Made by a program: the position numbers and the translations under genes
From: Deltaproteobacteria bacterium YD0425bin51
GTDB lineage: Bacteria > Desulfobacterota > Desulfobacteria > Desulfobacterales > YD0425bin51
Assembly (NCBI GenBank): GCA_002753225.1
Contig: PDZS01000009.1
Span: forward strand, 1-64,000
Length of the DNA: 64,000 nt
Direction of reading: 5' to 3'
Notes under the pieces: generated by a model
What the model was told of the DNA's origin: nothing
The model's input: only the letters and a program-made list of their open reading frames with translations
Databases searched by the model: none
In this document: piece by piece, positions 45,623 through 56,523 of the stretch
Layout: every line of letters begins with the position of its first letter
Numbering within the stretch: the stretch's first letter is position 1

Positions 45623-48448
45623 TTATTTTCCTTTATCTTGGGGCAAAATTGTTACTGTTCTTGCCTTATCATTATTTAAATATTTTTTGGCATAATATAA
45701 AACATTTTCTTTGGTTATAGACCTATAGCCTTTCATAATAGTATGTGCCCATTCTATTTGTTCAGGATGTTTTCTAGAATCAGTTAGAACTAGCTGGAGC
45801 CAATAATCATTTGTTCTTACCATTTCTTTTATGCTTGTAATTATTGGGTCTATGACACGCCTAAGTTCATCATCTGTTATCTTGGAGTTATTAAATTCTA
45901 CTATAAGTTTTTTTACTTCATTTGTAACCATATCAGCATCTTTAGGATTTATGGAAACAACAACCCCAAATAATCCGTATCCAGGGTATGCTTTACTCCC
46001 TTGATTATAAGCATAAGGAGAATATGTTGCTCCTAATTTCTCTCTTATTTTTTCCCTTAAACGTTCTGAAACTATTCCAGATAAAACATTAAAGCATCTG
46101 TTTCTTGTTATATCCCAAAAATCTTCTGTAGGATATGTAACAATAACCATTCCTTTATCTATTTCAGTAGGAACTTTTATGTTAAAAGTCTTAGCTTCAG
46201 GAAAATGTGGCAAAGTAGAAAGTATAGGCTTTGATATGGGATATCTTTTGGGAAGAGATCCAAAATATTTAGAAGCAAGCTTTATTGTAAGCTCTGTATC
46301 AAAATCTCCAACAATTGTAATTTCTAGTGGTTCATGTTTAAAGATAGGCGCAATCCATGATTTAACATCTTTTATCTTTAGTTTTATAAGCTTTTCATAA
46401 GCTGGAAGCCCAATTCTTGGGTCATAATTACTTAAAAAACTTTTACCAGAAATTTCCATAGCTCCTTCAATGTTTCTGGAAAGCTCTTCATATTGTTGTT
46501 TAAAACGCTCTATTGAAAGATTATATGCTTCTTCCCTGTATCCTGGATCCATCAGATATGTATAAAGGACTTGAAATAATAAAGGCACCTCTTTAGATAT
46601 TGTTTTTCCGCTAAGTAAAAAATATGCATCCCCAATACTAAAGCCTGCAGCAATATTTTTACCAGAAAGGGCTTTATGAATTTCACTTTTTTTGTATTTT
46701 CCAAAGCCGCTTTCATTTATAATTTCTGTTGTAAGGTAAGATAGCCCTGGTGAATTTAAAGGCTGTGAAGACTTTCCATATCCAAAAGAAATATTTACAG
46801 ATACTTCTTGAGCTTTAAAATCAGTCTTTTTTAGATTTAATCTTATCCCATTTTCAAAATCAATCTGGATTATCCCAAACTCTTTTATATCCTTTCTTTT
46901 TATTATTTTACCATAATTTTCAGGGTCAGAAAGATAAGGAAATTTAATGGTCGTTTCTTCAACAATGGGAGATACTTTGACATCATTACTTTTATTAAAA
47001 ACATCTATAATATCGCTTGTTTTAGAAATTTTTGCGTTTCCTGTAACAAGAATTAGCCTGTGATCAGCTTCCCATGTTTTTTTTAGAGAATTATGAACAT
47101 CTTCTAAAGTTAAAGCATTTATAACAGGAGAAAACAAATCTTTTTCCTGCTGAGGCGATTGAAAAACCCTATTGCTATTTAAATTTCCAATTATTTCACG
47201 AGCAATATCTCTACTGTTTCTAGTTTGAGCTTTTTTCAAATTTGTATCCAGCATTGTTTGAAAATCTTTTTTTACTCTATCTAATTCTCCTTGAGTGAAT
47301 CCATAAGACAAAGCCCTTCTTAAAACCTGTTCAATGGAAGACAAAGCTTTGTCCCATTTTTCAGGACTGCATCTGGCTGAAATATTTGCGTATTTGATAC
47401 GGTTTAAAAAAAGTCCTGAATCAATCATAGCTGATGTAAATGGAGCTTTTGCTCCGCTTATCATATCATTTAGCCTTGTTTGGATTATTTTATCTGCTAT
47501 GTCTTGAATTATTAACTCTTTTTCAAAAGCAAAATTACCATTTACAGGTGAAACAAGTTTTGTGGTTTCAATGCTTAGACTGGTATTACCTTCCTCTTTT
47601 TCATAATGATAGAATCCTTTGATCCCTTTATGCTCTATTTTGCCAAAATCTGGTTCTGTAAATTTAGCTGTACGGGGAGATAGTCCTTTAAATCCATCTT
47701 CTATAATTTTTGAAGCTATATTTACATCAAAATCTCCCACCATAACTAAAATAAATTTTTCAGGTCTGTAATAATTATCGTAGAATCCTTTAAGAGTATT
47801 TTGATCTGCTTTTTTTATTGTCTCTTCTTTTCCTATAGGCTCTCTTTTTGAAATTTTTGAATCAGGAGCCTCAAACTTCAATGTCTCAATAAATGTGCGG
47901 TAAGAAGCAGAGTCACGGGCTGTTTTTTCAGCAAGGATAACTTTTTTTTCCCTCTCTATTTCTGAAGGAAGAAGAAGTGCTCCGTAAGCATAATCTTTCA
48001 TAACAGTTAGACCTTCTTCTATGGTTTCTTTTTTACCATCAGGAAGGATTAAATCATAAACTGTTTCGTAAAAGCTGGTATGGCCGTTAGCATCAGGACC
48101 AAATTCCATCCCAATTCTTTGAAAGTATTTAACAAGTTCACCTGGTTTAAAATGAGTTGAGCCGCAAAAAACCATATGTTCCAAAAAATGTGCTACCCCT
48201 TGCTCCTCGTCAGACTCATGCATTGAACCAATTTGTATATTAAGGTGCATGCTGACTCTGTTTTTTGGTTCATGATTCTCCATTAAAACATATCTAAACC
48301 CATTATCTAATCTTTTAAATATAACTTTTGGATCAGGAGATAGATCGTTATTTTCATGGGGCCATGGTGCTAATTTTTCAATATTTTGAGAATAAGCATT
48401 TGCTGCAAATAAAAGAACAAATAAAATAAATATAACTTTTCGTTTCAT
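45623..48448 (-). CDS. M16 family metallopeptidase
   Basis: HFLEHMVFCGSTHF (HxxEH); duplicated M16 halves. Confidence 0.93.
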   Translation of the reverse strand: MKRKVIFILFVLLFAANAYSQNIEKLAPWPHENNDLSPDPKVIFKRLDNGFRYVLMENHEPKNRVSMHLNIQIGSMHESDEEQGVAHFLEHMVFCGSTHFKPGELVKYFQRIGMEFGPDANGHTSFYETVYDLILPDGKKETIEEGLTVMKDYAYGALLLPSEIEREKKVILAEKTARDSASYRTFIETLKFEAPDSKISKREPIGKEETIKKADQNTLKGFYDNYYRPEKFILVMVGDFDVNIASKIIEDGFKGLSPRTAKFTEPDFGKIEHKGIKGFYHYEKEEGNTSLSIETTKLVSPVNGNFAFEKELIIQDIADKIIQTRLNDMISGAKAPFTSAMIDSGLFLNRIKYANISARCSPEKWDKALSSIEQVLRRALSYGFTQGELDRVKKDFQTMLDTNLKKAQTRNSRDIAREIIGNLNSNRVFQSPQQEKDLFSPVINALTLEDVHNSLKKTWEADHRLILVTGNAKISKTSDIIDVFNKSNDVKVSPIVEETTIKFPYLSDPENYGKIIKRKDIKEFGIIQIDFENGIRLNLKKTDFKAQEVSVNISFGYGKSSQPLNSPGLSYLTTEIINESGFGKYKKSEIHKALSGKNIAAGFSIGDAYFLLSGKTISKEVPLLFQVLYTYLMDPGYREEAYNLSIERFKQQYEELSRNIEGAMEISGKSFLSNYDPRIGLPAYEKLIKLKIKDVKSWIAPIFKHEPLEITIVGDFDTELTIKLASKYFGSLPKRYPISKPILSTLPHFPEAKTFNIKVPTEIDKGMVIVTYPTEDFWDITRNRCFNVLSGIVSERLREKIREKLGATYSPYAYNQGSKAYPGYGLFGVVVSINPKDADMVTNEVKKLIVEFNNSKITDDELRRVIDPIITSIKEMVRTNDYWLQLVLTDSRKHPEQIEWAHTIMKGYRSITKENVLYYAKKYLNNDKARTVTILPQDKGK

Positions 48449-48491
48449 AATACCTCAATTAATTTAGAAGATTTTTAGTTGACATTATATA

Positions 48492-48782
48492 ACTCGATGT
48501 TCAAGTTTTTGGGTTCAATCATAAAATACCTGTCATTCCGGGCGCAGCGAAGCGGAGACCCGGAATCCAGAAGCATTGAGCGGATCTAATTTCGGCTTTC
48601 ACCAAAATGATGATGTGGCTTCTGTATGCTCTTTTCATACATGTAAATCCCCTTAAGTTGACGTTTATAGGCGAAAGTAGGAATCCAGGCTCCGTCAAAT
48701 ACATGGATTCCGGGTCTCCGCTTCGCTACGCCCGGAATGACGGCTTTTTATATATCTTGGTAAAAAAACTTGAACATCGAGT
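48492..48782. mobile_element. ~291-bp MITE-like element with nested inverted repeats
   Basis: TIR actcgatgttcaagttttt / aaaaacttgaacatcgagt; inner IR tgtcattccgggcg..gaagcggagacccggaatcc / ggattccgggtctccgcttcg..cgcccggaatgac. Confidence 0.85.
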
Positions 48783-48829
48783 ATAAATTTAATAACATTT
48801 TCCTTTTAAATTATAAATAAGGAAAAACT

Positions 48830-49534
48830 ATGAGAAAAATTTTTTATTTCATTGCAGCTAGTTTATTCGTCACAATTTTTATTTCATGCGGTAAGCAATT
48901 TGATTCTAAATTCAATCCGCTGACCTTGTACTCTTTGAAAAACTATGAAATTGAAAGTATAAAAGGATTCCCTCAAATTGGGCAATGGATGCTTGACTCA
49001 AATTTAAATTATGCGCATTGGCTTGGGGAAATTCATTATGGAAAAAGTTTGAGAGAACCAATTAATATCATAATTATTGACAAGATTTCTATGTCAACAG
49101 ACGAAGCAAAAAAAAGGCTTATAGACTCGTGTAGATTAGCAGGCTATCCCAGTCGCAGAGGGCATTCAGGAGGTTATCTAGCATATATTGGTCATAATCT
49201 GTATTCCCAACTTCCTGAAGAAAAAACGCATGCTTTCTCAAATGGACCTTTTGAATTCAAAAATAACCATGGCCGAATTTTTGGTCCTCACTTTTATTAT
49301 GGAAATTATATATTTACAGGAGCATTCAGCAGAGAAAAAATAGCTCCGCTAGCTCAGATAAAACATGAATTTGATTCATTTAATATAGCTCGGGATGATT
49401 TTGCACAAAATTTAGACAGAAAAACTTCTTACAAAATAAGTGGTTATATAAGTATGAATAACTTTATACTTAAAAACCCCAAAATAACAACAGCAGATCA
49501 TGATGGAATAGCAATACTGATTACTTTAGAATAG
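48830..49534 (+). CDS. Putative lipoprotein of unknown function
   Basis: N-terminal signal with lipobox-like FISC. Confidence 0.55.
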   Translation: MRKIFYFIAASLFVTIFISCGKQFDSKFNPLTLYSLKNYEIESIKGFPQIGQWMLDSNLNYAHWLGEIHYGKSLREPINIIIIDKISMSTDEAKKRLIDSCRLAGYPSRRGHSGGYLAYIGHNLYSQLPEEKTHAFSNGPFEFKNNHGRIFGPHFYYGNYIFTGAFSREKIAPLAQIKHEFDSFNIARDDFAQNLDRKTSYKISGYISMNNFILKNPKITTADHDGIAILITLE

Positions 49535-49637
49535 AAAAATTTGTTGACAAAAAAAAAATTAAAATATATCACTTATCCTTTTAAGCTTTTAAGGTTATCA
49601 AAGTATTTAGTATTATTTATTTACAGGAGAAACTAAA

Positions 49638-52600
49638 ATGTCAAAAGAGATAATTGGATCGGTAATGGTCGTAGGCGGCGGTATTACCGGTATGCAGTCT
49701 GCTTTGGATTTAGCAGATTCAGGATACTATGTCTATCTCGTGGAAAAAGGTCCAAGTGTTGGCGGAAGAATGGCGCAGTTGGATAAGACCTTTCCCACGA
49801 ATGACTGCGCGATGTGAATTATTTCACCTAAACTGGTCGAGGTCGGCCGGCATTTAAATATTGAACTCCTCACCCTTTGCGATGTAAAAAATGTAAAAGG
49901 AGAGGCTGGAAATTTTACTGTAGAAATAGTTCAACATCCCAGATACGTGGACACAAGTAAATGTATAGCATGCGGTGCTTGCTCTGAAAAATGTCCAAAG
50001 AAAACAGTGGATACATATAATATGGGAATTGCGAAACGTAAAGCCATTTATGTTGAGTACGCCCAAGCTGTTCCCCTAAAATATGCAATAGATCCCAAAG
50101 AATGTATTTATCTTACAAAAGGAAAATGCGGCGCTTGTAAAAAGATTTGTCCTGCAGATGCCATTAACTTTGATGAAAAAGAAAAAAATTTAACACTTAA
50201 TGTTGGTGCTGTTGTTATATCTCCAGGCTTTTCACCATATGATCCTACAAAATTTGACAACTACCAATATTCAAAGCTTCCCAATGTTATGACTGCAATG
50301 GAATATGAGCGAATACTTTCAGCATCAGGACCAACTAAAGGGCATTTGGTTCGTCCTTCTGACCATAAAGAACCAAAGAAAATTGCATGGTTCCAATGTG
50401 TTGGTTCAAGGGACTTAAATAAATGCGATAATTCTTATTGTTCATCAGTATGCTGTATGTACGCAATAAAAGAAGCAGTTATTTCCAAAGAGCATGCAGG
50501 TAAAGGATTAGACTGTGCTATATTCTTTATGGATATCAGGACTCATGGGAAAGATTTTGAGAAGTATTATGAAAATGCAAAAAATAAGCATGGCGTAAGA
50601 TTTATCCGTAGCCGTGTTCATACCATTACTCCAATTCCTAATAGTGATGATCTAGAAATTCGCTACATTAAAGAAGATGGTGAGCTTGTAGTTGAAGCTT
50701 TTGATATGATAGTTCTTTCAGTAGGACTTGCAACTTCTCCAGAAACAGTTGAATTTGCAAAAACTTTAGATATTAAGCTTACAGAAGGTAAATTCTGTGA
50801 AACTACGACATTTGAACCTGTAAATACTTCGAGGAAAGGTATTTATGTTGCAGGTGCATTCCAAGGACCAAAAGATATTCCTCAGTCAATTATTGAAGCA
50901 TCAGCCGGAGCATCAGCCGCTGGTGAAATACTTACACCTTCTCGGAATACTTTAACAAAAGTAAAAGAATTTATTCCAGAAATTAATGTAATAAATGACC
51001 GTCCAAGAATTGGTGTTTTTGTTTGCAGATGCGGCATAAATATAGCAAGTGTTGTTGATGTCCCTGGTGTTGCTGAATACGCAAAAACTCTTCCATATGT
51101 TGAATTCGTAACAGATAACTTATTCTCATGCTCACAGGATACTCAAAATACAATTGCTTCTATAATGAAGGAGAAAAATTTAAACCGCATTGTAGTTGCA
51201 GCTTGTACACCCAAAACTCATGAGCCTTTGTTCCAGGAAACATTATCTAATGCAGGCCTTAACAAATATTTATTTGAAATGGCAAATATTAGAAATCAGG
51301 ATTCTTGGGTTCATAAAAGTACTCCAGAGCTAGCTACTGAAAAAGCAAAAGATTTGGTTAGAATGGCTGTAGTTAAAGTAGCCTTGACAGAGCCTTTAAA
51401 AGAAGCAGAACTTGCCATAAATCAGACAGCTTTGGTTATTGGCGGCGGTATTTCTGGAATGGTAGCTGCAAAGAGTTTGTCGAAACAAGGATATGTTACT
51501 CATATACTTGAACGAAGTGATAAACTTGGAGGACAAGCTTTATCTCTTTTCAAAACAGGAAAAGAAGAAAATATTCAGAATGAGTTAAGTAAACTTGTTG
51601 ATGATGTAAAAAAAGATAAAAATATTCAAATACATTTAAAGACTGATATTTCTAAAGTAGATGGTTTTGTAGGCAACTTTAAGACTGTTCTTTCTTCTAA
51701 TGGAAAAGATGAAGTTTTAGAGCATGGCGTTACAATTATGGCAACAGGGGCTGCTCCCATAATTCCTGAAGAATATCAATATGGGAAAGATCCTAGAATT
51801 ATCACAAACCTTGATCTTGATAAAAAGTTCATAACTAATGATCCTATGCTCAAAACCCTAAAAACAGCGATATTTATACAGTGTGTTGGTTCAAGAGAGC
51901 CAAATCGTATGTACTGCTCAAGACTCTGTTGTACAAACTCTGTATTAAATGCTCTTGAACTAAAAAAGATAAATCCTGAAATGAATGTATTTATCTTATA
52001 TAGGGATATGAGGACATATGGAGAAAAAGAGCTTCTTTATAAAAAGGCCAGAAAAGAAGGTGTTATATTTATCAGATATACATTGAATGAAAAACCAAGA
52101 GTAGTATTTGAGGAAGATGAGTTAGCAGTAATTGTGAAGGATCATGTCCTATCTCGTCCCATAATGATAAAGACAGATCTTTTGTCACTTGCTCCTGCTA
52201 TAGTTCCTTATGCTGATGATAAACTTGCTAAATTCTTTAAAGTGCCTCTAAATGAAGATGGTTTCTTTGTTGAACGTCACGCGAAACTAGGTCCATCTGA
52301 ATTTGCAACTGATGGTGTTTTCCTATGCGGACTTGCGCATTATCCCAAACCAATAGATGAGTCCATCGCCCATGCTAAAGCAGCAGCATCAAGGGCAGTT
52401 ACTCTCCTTGCCAAGAAAAAAGTTTATGTAAGCGGTCAAATAGCTGCTGTACAACCTGCAAATTGTAGTTCGTGCGGAGTCTGTATTTCAATATGCGCTT
52501 TCTCTGCTCCTTCTTTTGTTGAAAAAGGTCCATTTACAGGAAAAGCAGAAATAAATCCAGTTCTTTGCAAAGGATGCGGACTTTGCGTGTCATCTTGTAG

Positions 52601-52670
52601 GTCAGGAGCCATAAGGCTTAAAGGTTTTGATAATGATCAAATATTTTCACAAATATTTGCCATAAAATAA
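49638..52670 (+). CDS. hdrA: HdrA-like FAD/Fe-S subunit, selenoprotein (UGA/Sec at codon 60)
   Basis: Reading ATG 49638 through in-frame TGA 49815-49817: [76 protein letters not shown]..., continuous with the 907-aa ORF; multiple 4Fe-4S motifs. Confidence 0.92.
49833..49850 (+). promoter_or_regulatory. Putative bacterial SECIS hairpin (hdrA)
   Basis: CTGGTCG-AGGT-CGGCCGG, 7-bp stem (with G-U pairs), loop 23-26 nt after the UGA. Confidence 0.75.
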
Positions 52671-52688
52671 AATAAGGAGATTTTTAAA

Positions 52689-53114
52689 ATGTCTGATTGG
52701 CAACCAAAAATAGTAGCTTTTTTATGTAACTGGTGCAGTTACGGCGCTGCTGATTTAGCAGGGGTTAGCCGCATGGATTATCCGCCTAATATTAGAGTTA
52801 TAAGGATTCCATGTTCTGCACGCATGAGTCCTAAATTTATGCTGGCTTCTTTAAGACAAGGGATTGATGGCGTATGGGTATCTGGCTGACATCCTGGTGA
52901 CTGTCATTACCTGGAAGGTAATTATTATGCTAGAAGAAAGTTCTCTCTTTTTAAAAATTTAATAGAGTACATGGGGGTTGAGCCTAACAGACTTCATTTC
53001 TCTTGGATTTCTTCGTCTGAAGCTCCAAAATTTGCACAGGTGGCAAATGAGGTTGTTGAGTCAGTCAAGGCTTTAGGACCAAACAAAAAATTCGTAAAAA
53101 CCAAGGCAGCTTAA
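52689..53114 (+). CDS. mvhD: MvhD/FlxD-like electron-transfer subunit, selenoprotein (UGA/Sec at codon 67)
   Basis: ...QGIDGVWVSG-U-HPGDCHYLEGNYYARRKFSLFKNLIEYMGVEPNRLHFSWISSSEAPKFAQVANEVVESVKALGPNKKFVKTKAA*; TGA 52887-52889 replaces the usual Cys in the CHPGDCHY motif. Confidence 0.92.
52906..52922 (+). promoter_or_regulatory. Putative bacterial SECIS hairpin (mvhD)
   Basis: ATTACC-TGGAA-GGTAAT, loop 23-27 nt after the UGA. Confidence 0.7.
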
Positions 53115-53115
53115 T

Positions 53116-54063
53116 ATGTTAGAATATACTAAAAAAATAAGAGAAATAGCGGAGCGCCTTTTAAAAGAAGGCAAAGTCGATATGGTCATTGGGTTCCGCA
53201 AAGGAACTTTGCCAATGATCAATGAGCCCCATTTCGTAAAACGAGCCGAAGATGTAAATGAGCTTTACTGGGATACCTTTTGTGCCGTAAATCTTGCTAA
53301 TTATTTGACTGATAGAAAAGAAAGAATTGCGATTGTAGCAAAAGGATGTGATTCAAGAAATATTGTAAATCACATTATAGAAAATAAGGTTAAAAAAGAT
53401 AAGATAGTAGTTATCGGCGTACCTTGCAAAGGAATGCTTGGAAGGCGAAAAATTGCTTTGGCTGCAGGAGGAAGTGAAATTCTTGAAGTGATTGACGGGG
53501 CTAAAGTAACCATAAAATCAAAAGCAGGCGTAAAGGAAGTAGATAGAAAAGACGTAACTCAAGATAACTGCATTATCTGTACACATCGCAATCCGGTAAT
53601 CTATGATGAGCTGGTTGCTGAAAAAGTTGAAGAACAAAAGAATGTTGACAGATACGAAGACGTTAAGAAAATAGAAGCTATGTCTGTTCAGGAAAAGAAT
53701 GAATATTTTGATACTCTTCTTTCAACTTGTATTCGTTGCTATGCTTGCAGAAATGCATGCCCGCTTTGTTATTGTCCTACTTGCTTTGTTGATGAATCTA
53801 AGCCTCAATGGGTTGGAAAGAGCATAGAAGAAACAGATATAAAAACTTTTCATTTCTTAAGAGCATATCATTGTGCAGGGAGATGTACTGATTGCGGATC
53901 ATGTGAAAGAGTATGTCCAATGAACATAAAGATGCGCGTGCTTACAAAAAAACTTGAGAAAGATTGCTTTGATCAGTTTGGCTGGGAAGCAGGACTCTCT
54001 TTAACTGAGCGTCCACCGCTTGATACTTACAAGCCAAATGATCCACAAGATTTTATTAAATAA
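53116..54063 (+). CDS. Fe-S oxidoreductase subunit (FlxC/FrhB-like, 4Fe-4S dicluster)
   Basis: VAKGCDSRNIVNHII, CIRCYACRNACPLCYCPTC, CTDCGSCERVCPM. Confidence 0.75.
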   Translation: MLEYTKKIREIAERLLKEGKVDMVIGFRKGTLPMINEPHFVKRAEDVNELYWDTFCAVNLANYLTDRKERIAIVAKGCDSRNIVNHIIENKVKKDKIVVIGVPCKGMLGRRKIALAAGGSEILEVIDGAKVTIKSKAGVKEVDRKDVTQDNCIICTHRNPVIYDELVAEKVEEQKNVDRYEDVKKIEAMSVQEKNEYFDTLLSTCIRCYACRNACPLCYCPTCFVDESKPQWVGKSIEETDIKTFHFLRAYHCAGRCTDCGSCERVCPMNIKMRVLTKKLEKDCFDQFGWEAGLSLTERPPLDTYKPNDPQDFIK

Positions 54064-54083
54064 TAAATTTAAGGGCAAAAAAT

Positions 54084-55142
54084 ATGAAGGTCATAAGAAT
54101 TGACAGGGGTGAAGGTAAATTTCGTGAAGGACTAAAACTGTTACAAAATTCTTATGTAGCATTTGGTCCTCTAAAAGAAGATAGAGAAGTTTATAATTTT
54201 AAAATATTAGGCGATAAAACGCCGGATTTGAATATTCAAAATACATATCTTTCTCCAAAAGGAATAGTCTTCCCTCAATCTGAAGTTATGCTTAAATATA
54301 CTTTAGATGAGACAAAAGAAGATTGTAACTTAATGAAAGAGGCAGAAAAGGACAAAAAGCCTAAAGCTGTATTTGGAATACGGCCTTGCGATGCAGCTTC
54401 CTTTTTAATAGCTAAAAGAAATTTTGATACAGCAGATTATAAGGATCCTTACTGGATTTCGAGTTATGAAGCTACAACATTTGCAGGGCTTGCATGTAAT
54501 GAACCTTGTTCAACATGCTTCTGTAAAAGCGCAGGATATGGTCCTTTTAATGAAGAAGGCTTAGACCTTTTATTTGTAGATTTTAATAGTTATTTCCTGA
54601 TCAAAGTTCTAACCCCAAAAGGTGAAGAACTTATGAAAAAAGCAAACTGGCAAAATGTTGTAGATTCAGATAAAGCTTTAGCAGATATTCTTTCAAAGAA
54701 AACATCCTGCGAAGATAAATTTACAACTTCTATTGCTACAAGCAACTTAAAGAGCAAGACAATTTTAGAGCTTTATAATGCTCCTTTCTGGGAAGAAGAA
54801 AGTTTTGCCTGCTTAAACTGTGGAACATGTACATTTGTATGCCCAACATGCTGGTGTTTTGATATACAGGATGAAAACTGCGGTTGTGACGGCGTTCGTA
54901 TGAAAAATTGGGATAGCTGCATGTTTCCATTATTCACGTTACATGGAACAGGACATAACCCTAGAGGAAATAAACAACAGCGGGTTCGGCAGAGATTTAT
55001 GCACAAGCTGAAATACTATTTGGACAAATATGATAAAGGAATTCAATGCGTAGGATGCGGACGGTGCGTTCGTCTATGTCCTGTAAACATTGATATTCGC
55101 CGAATTTCCGAAAAAATGAACGGGTATAAAGCCTGTAACTAA
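54084..55142 (+). CDS. 4Fe-4S dicluster subunit (FlxB/hydrogenase-AsrA-like)
   Basis: CLNCGTCTFVCPTCWCFDI, CVGCGRCVRLCPVNIDIR. Confidence 0.8.
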   Translation: MKVIRIDRGEGKFREGLKLLQNSYVAFGPLKEDREVYNFKILGDKTPDLNIQNTYLSPKGIVFPQSEVMLKYTLDETKEDCNLMKEAEKDKKPKAVFGIRPCDAASFLIAKRNFDTADYKDPYWISSYEATTFAGLACNEPCSTCFCKSAGYGPFNEEGLDLLFVDFNSYFLIKVLTPKGEELMKKANWQNVVDSDKALADILSKKTSCEDKFTTSIATSNLKSKTILELYNAPFWEEESFACLNCGTCTFVCPTCWCFDIQDENCGCDGVRMKNWDSCMFPLFTLHGTGHNPRGNKQQRVRQRFMHKLKYYLDKYDKGIQCVGCGRCVRLCPVNIDIRRISEKMNGYKACN

Positions 55143-55155
55143 GAAGGGGGACACT

Positions 55156-56001
55156 GTGCAAAATCCATATTTGCCTTATCCGGTGCGTATAGCCGAAATA
55201 ATAACAGAAACAGAAGATAAAAATTTAAAAACTTTTAAATTCACCTTCTTGAAAAAAGAAGATGAAGAAAATTTCAAGTACAGATCAGGTCAGTTCTCTG
55301 AACTCTCTGTAACTGGAAAGGGAGAGATACCCATTGGTATTGCATCATCTCCAACTGAAAAAGGCTTTTTAAAATTTACAGTCAATAAAGTTGGACTTGT
55401 TTCCTCTCATCTCCATACCATGAAAGTTGGCGATATAATGGGAATTAGAGGACCTATGGGGAATTCTTATCCTTGGGATATTTTGGAAGGAAAAAATGTA
55501 GTAATAATCGGTGGCGGATTTGCTTTTACTACACTCCGTTCTTCAATTATTTATATGTTAAATCCTGAGAATAGACCTAAATTTAAAGAAATTAATGTAA
55601 TTTATGGAGCAAGAACACCTGGTATGCTGCTTTATAAAGAAGAGCTAGCCAGTTGGGAAAAACGTGATGATATTAAAATGCATATTACTGTTGATGCTGC
55701 AAATGATCCTAACTGGAAATACAATGTAGGTTTTGTTCCAACAATTACAGAAAAAAAGGCTCCTCCAGCAGATAAAGATACTTATGCAATTATCTGCGGT
55801 CCGCCTATTATGATTAAGTTTACTCAGCCTGTCTTAGATAAGCTTGGATATACTCATGATCATATAATAATGTCTTTAGAAAACCGCATGAAATGCGGTA
55901 TTGGAATGTGTGGACGCTGCAATATCGGAAAAGAATTTGTATGTAAAGATGGACCAGTTTTCACATTAGCAGAACTTAATAAGACCCCAAAAGAATATTA
56001 A
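55156..56001 (+). CDS. FAD/NAD(P)H-binding oxidoreductase subunit (FlxA/AsrB/HydG-like)
   Basis: YRSGQFSELSV, MGIRGPMGNSYP, MSLENRMKCGIGMCGRCNIG. Confidence 0.88.
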   Translation: MQNPYLPYPVRIAEIITETEDKNLKTFKFTFLKKEDEENFKYRSGQFSELSVTGKGEIPIGIASSPTEKGFLKFTVNKVGLVSSHLHTMKVGDIMGIRGPMGNSYPWDILEGKNVVIIGGGFAFTTLRSSIIYMLNPENRPKFKEINVIYGARTPGMLLYKEELASWEKRDDIKMHITVDAANDPNWKYNVGFVPTITEKKAPPADKDTYAIICGPPIMIKFTQPVLDKLGYTHDHIIMSLENRMKCGIGMCGRCNIGKEFVCKDGPVFTLAELNKTPKEY

Positions 56002-56124
56002 TATTGACAATAGGGGTTAAAATTATATATTAATTTATTCTTTATGGAATAAGATATAATTAAGGCATACTATGCCATGATGATATAGTATAATAATTTT
56101 TTTATTTAAAAGGAGGATTTTTAA

Positions 56125-56442
56125 ATGCCAGAAGTTGAATATGCGGGGAAAAAATTTGGGGTCGATGAAGACGGCTTTATTGATGATTTTAAAAATTATT
56201 GCGAAGAATGGGTTCAATATGTGAAAAGCCAGGAAGGTATTGATGAGTTATCACCAGAGCACAGACAAGTTATTCAAGTGCTTCAGGATTATTACAAGAA
56301 AAACGGTATTGCTCCTATGGTTCGTGTTCTTTCCAAAGTTACAGGGTTTAAATTAAAACACATATATGAGCTTTTCCCATCAGGTCCAGGAAAAGGAGCC
56401 TGTAAAATGGCTGGTCTTCCAAAACCAACAGGATGCGTATAA
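56125..56442 (+). CDS. dsrC: DsrC/TusE-family sulfur carrier with both C-terminal cysteines
   Basis: C-terminal GKGACKMAGLPKPTGCV (C-X10-C); YYKKNGIAPMVRVLSKVTGFKLKHIYELFP. Confidence 0.93.
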   Translation: MPEVEYAGKKFGVDEDGFIDDFKNYCEEWVQYVKSQEGIDELSPEHRQVIQVLQDYYKKNGIAPMVRVLSKVTGFKLKHIYELFPSGPGKGACKMAGLPKPTGCV

Positions 56443-56468
56443 ATTTCATTCTGTAAAAATACTTATTA

Positions 56469-56514
56469 AAAACAAAAAGGCCCCTATTAAAATAAGGGTC
56501 TTTTTGTTTTTTAA
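56469..56514 (+). terminator. Rho-independent terminator after dsrC
   Basis: aaaaaggcccctattaaaataagggtctttttgttttt. Confidence 0.75.
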
Positions 56515-56523
56515 AGGATAGTA

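Noticed and set aside
48519-48704. 61-aa minus-strand ORF
   Set aside because: Lies wholly inside the 291-bp MITE
49815-49817. Considered as a true stop or frameshift (hdrA pseudogene)
   Set aside because: Frame is intact on both sides, conserved HdrA context, hairpin at SECIS distance, and the neighbouring mvhD has the same arrangement
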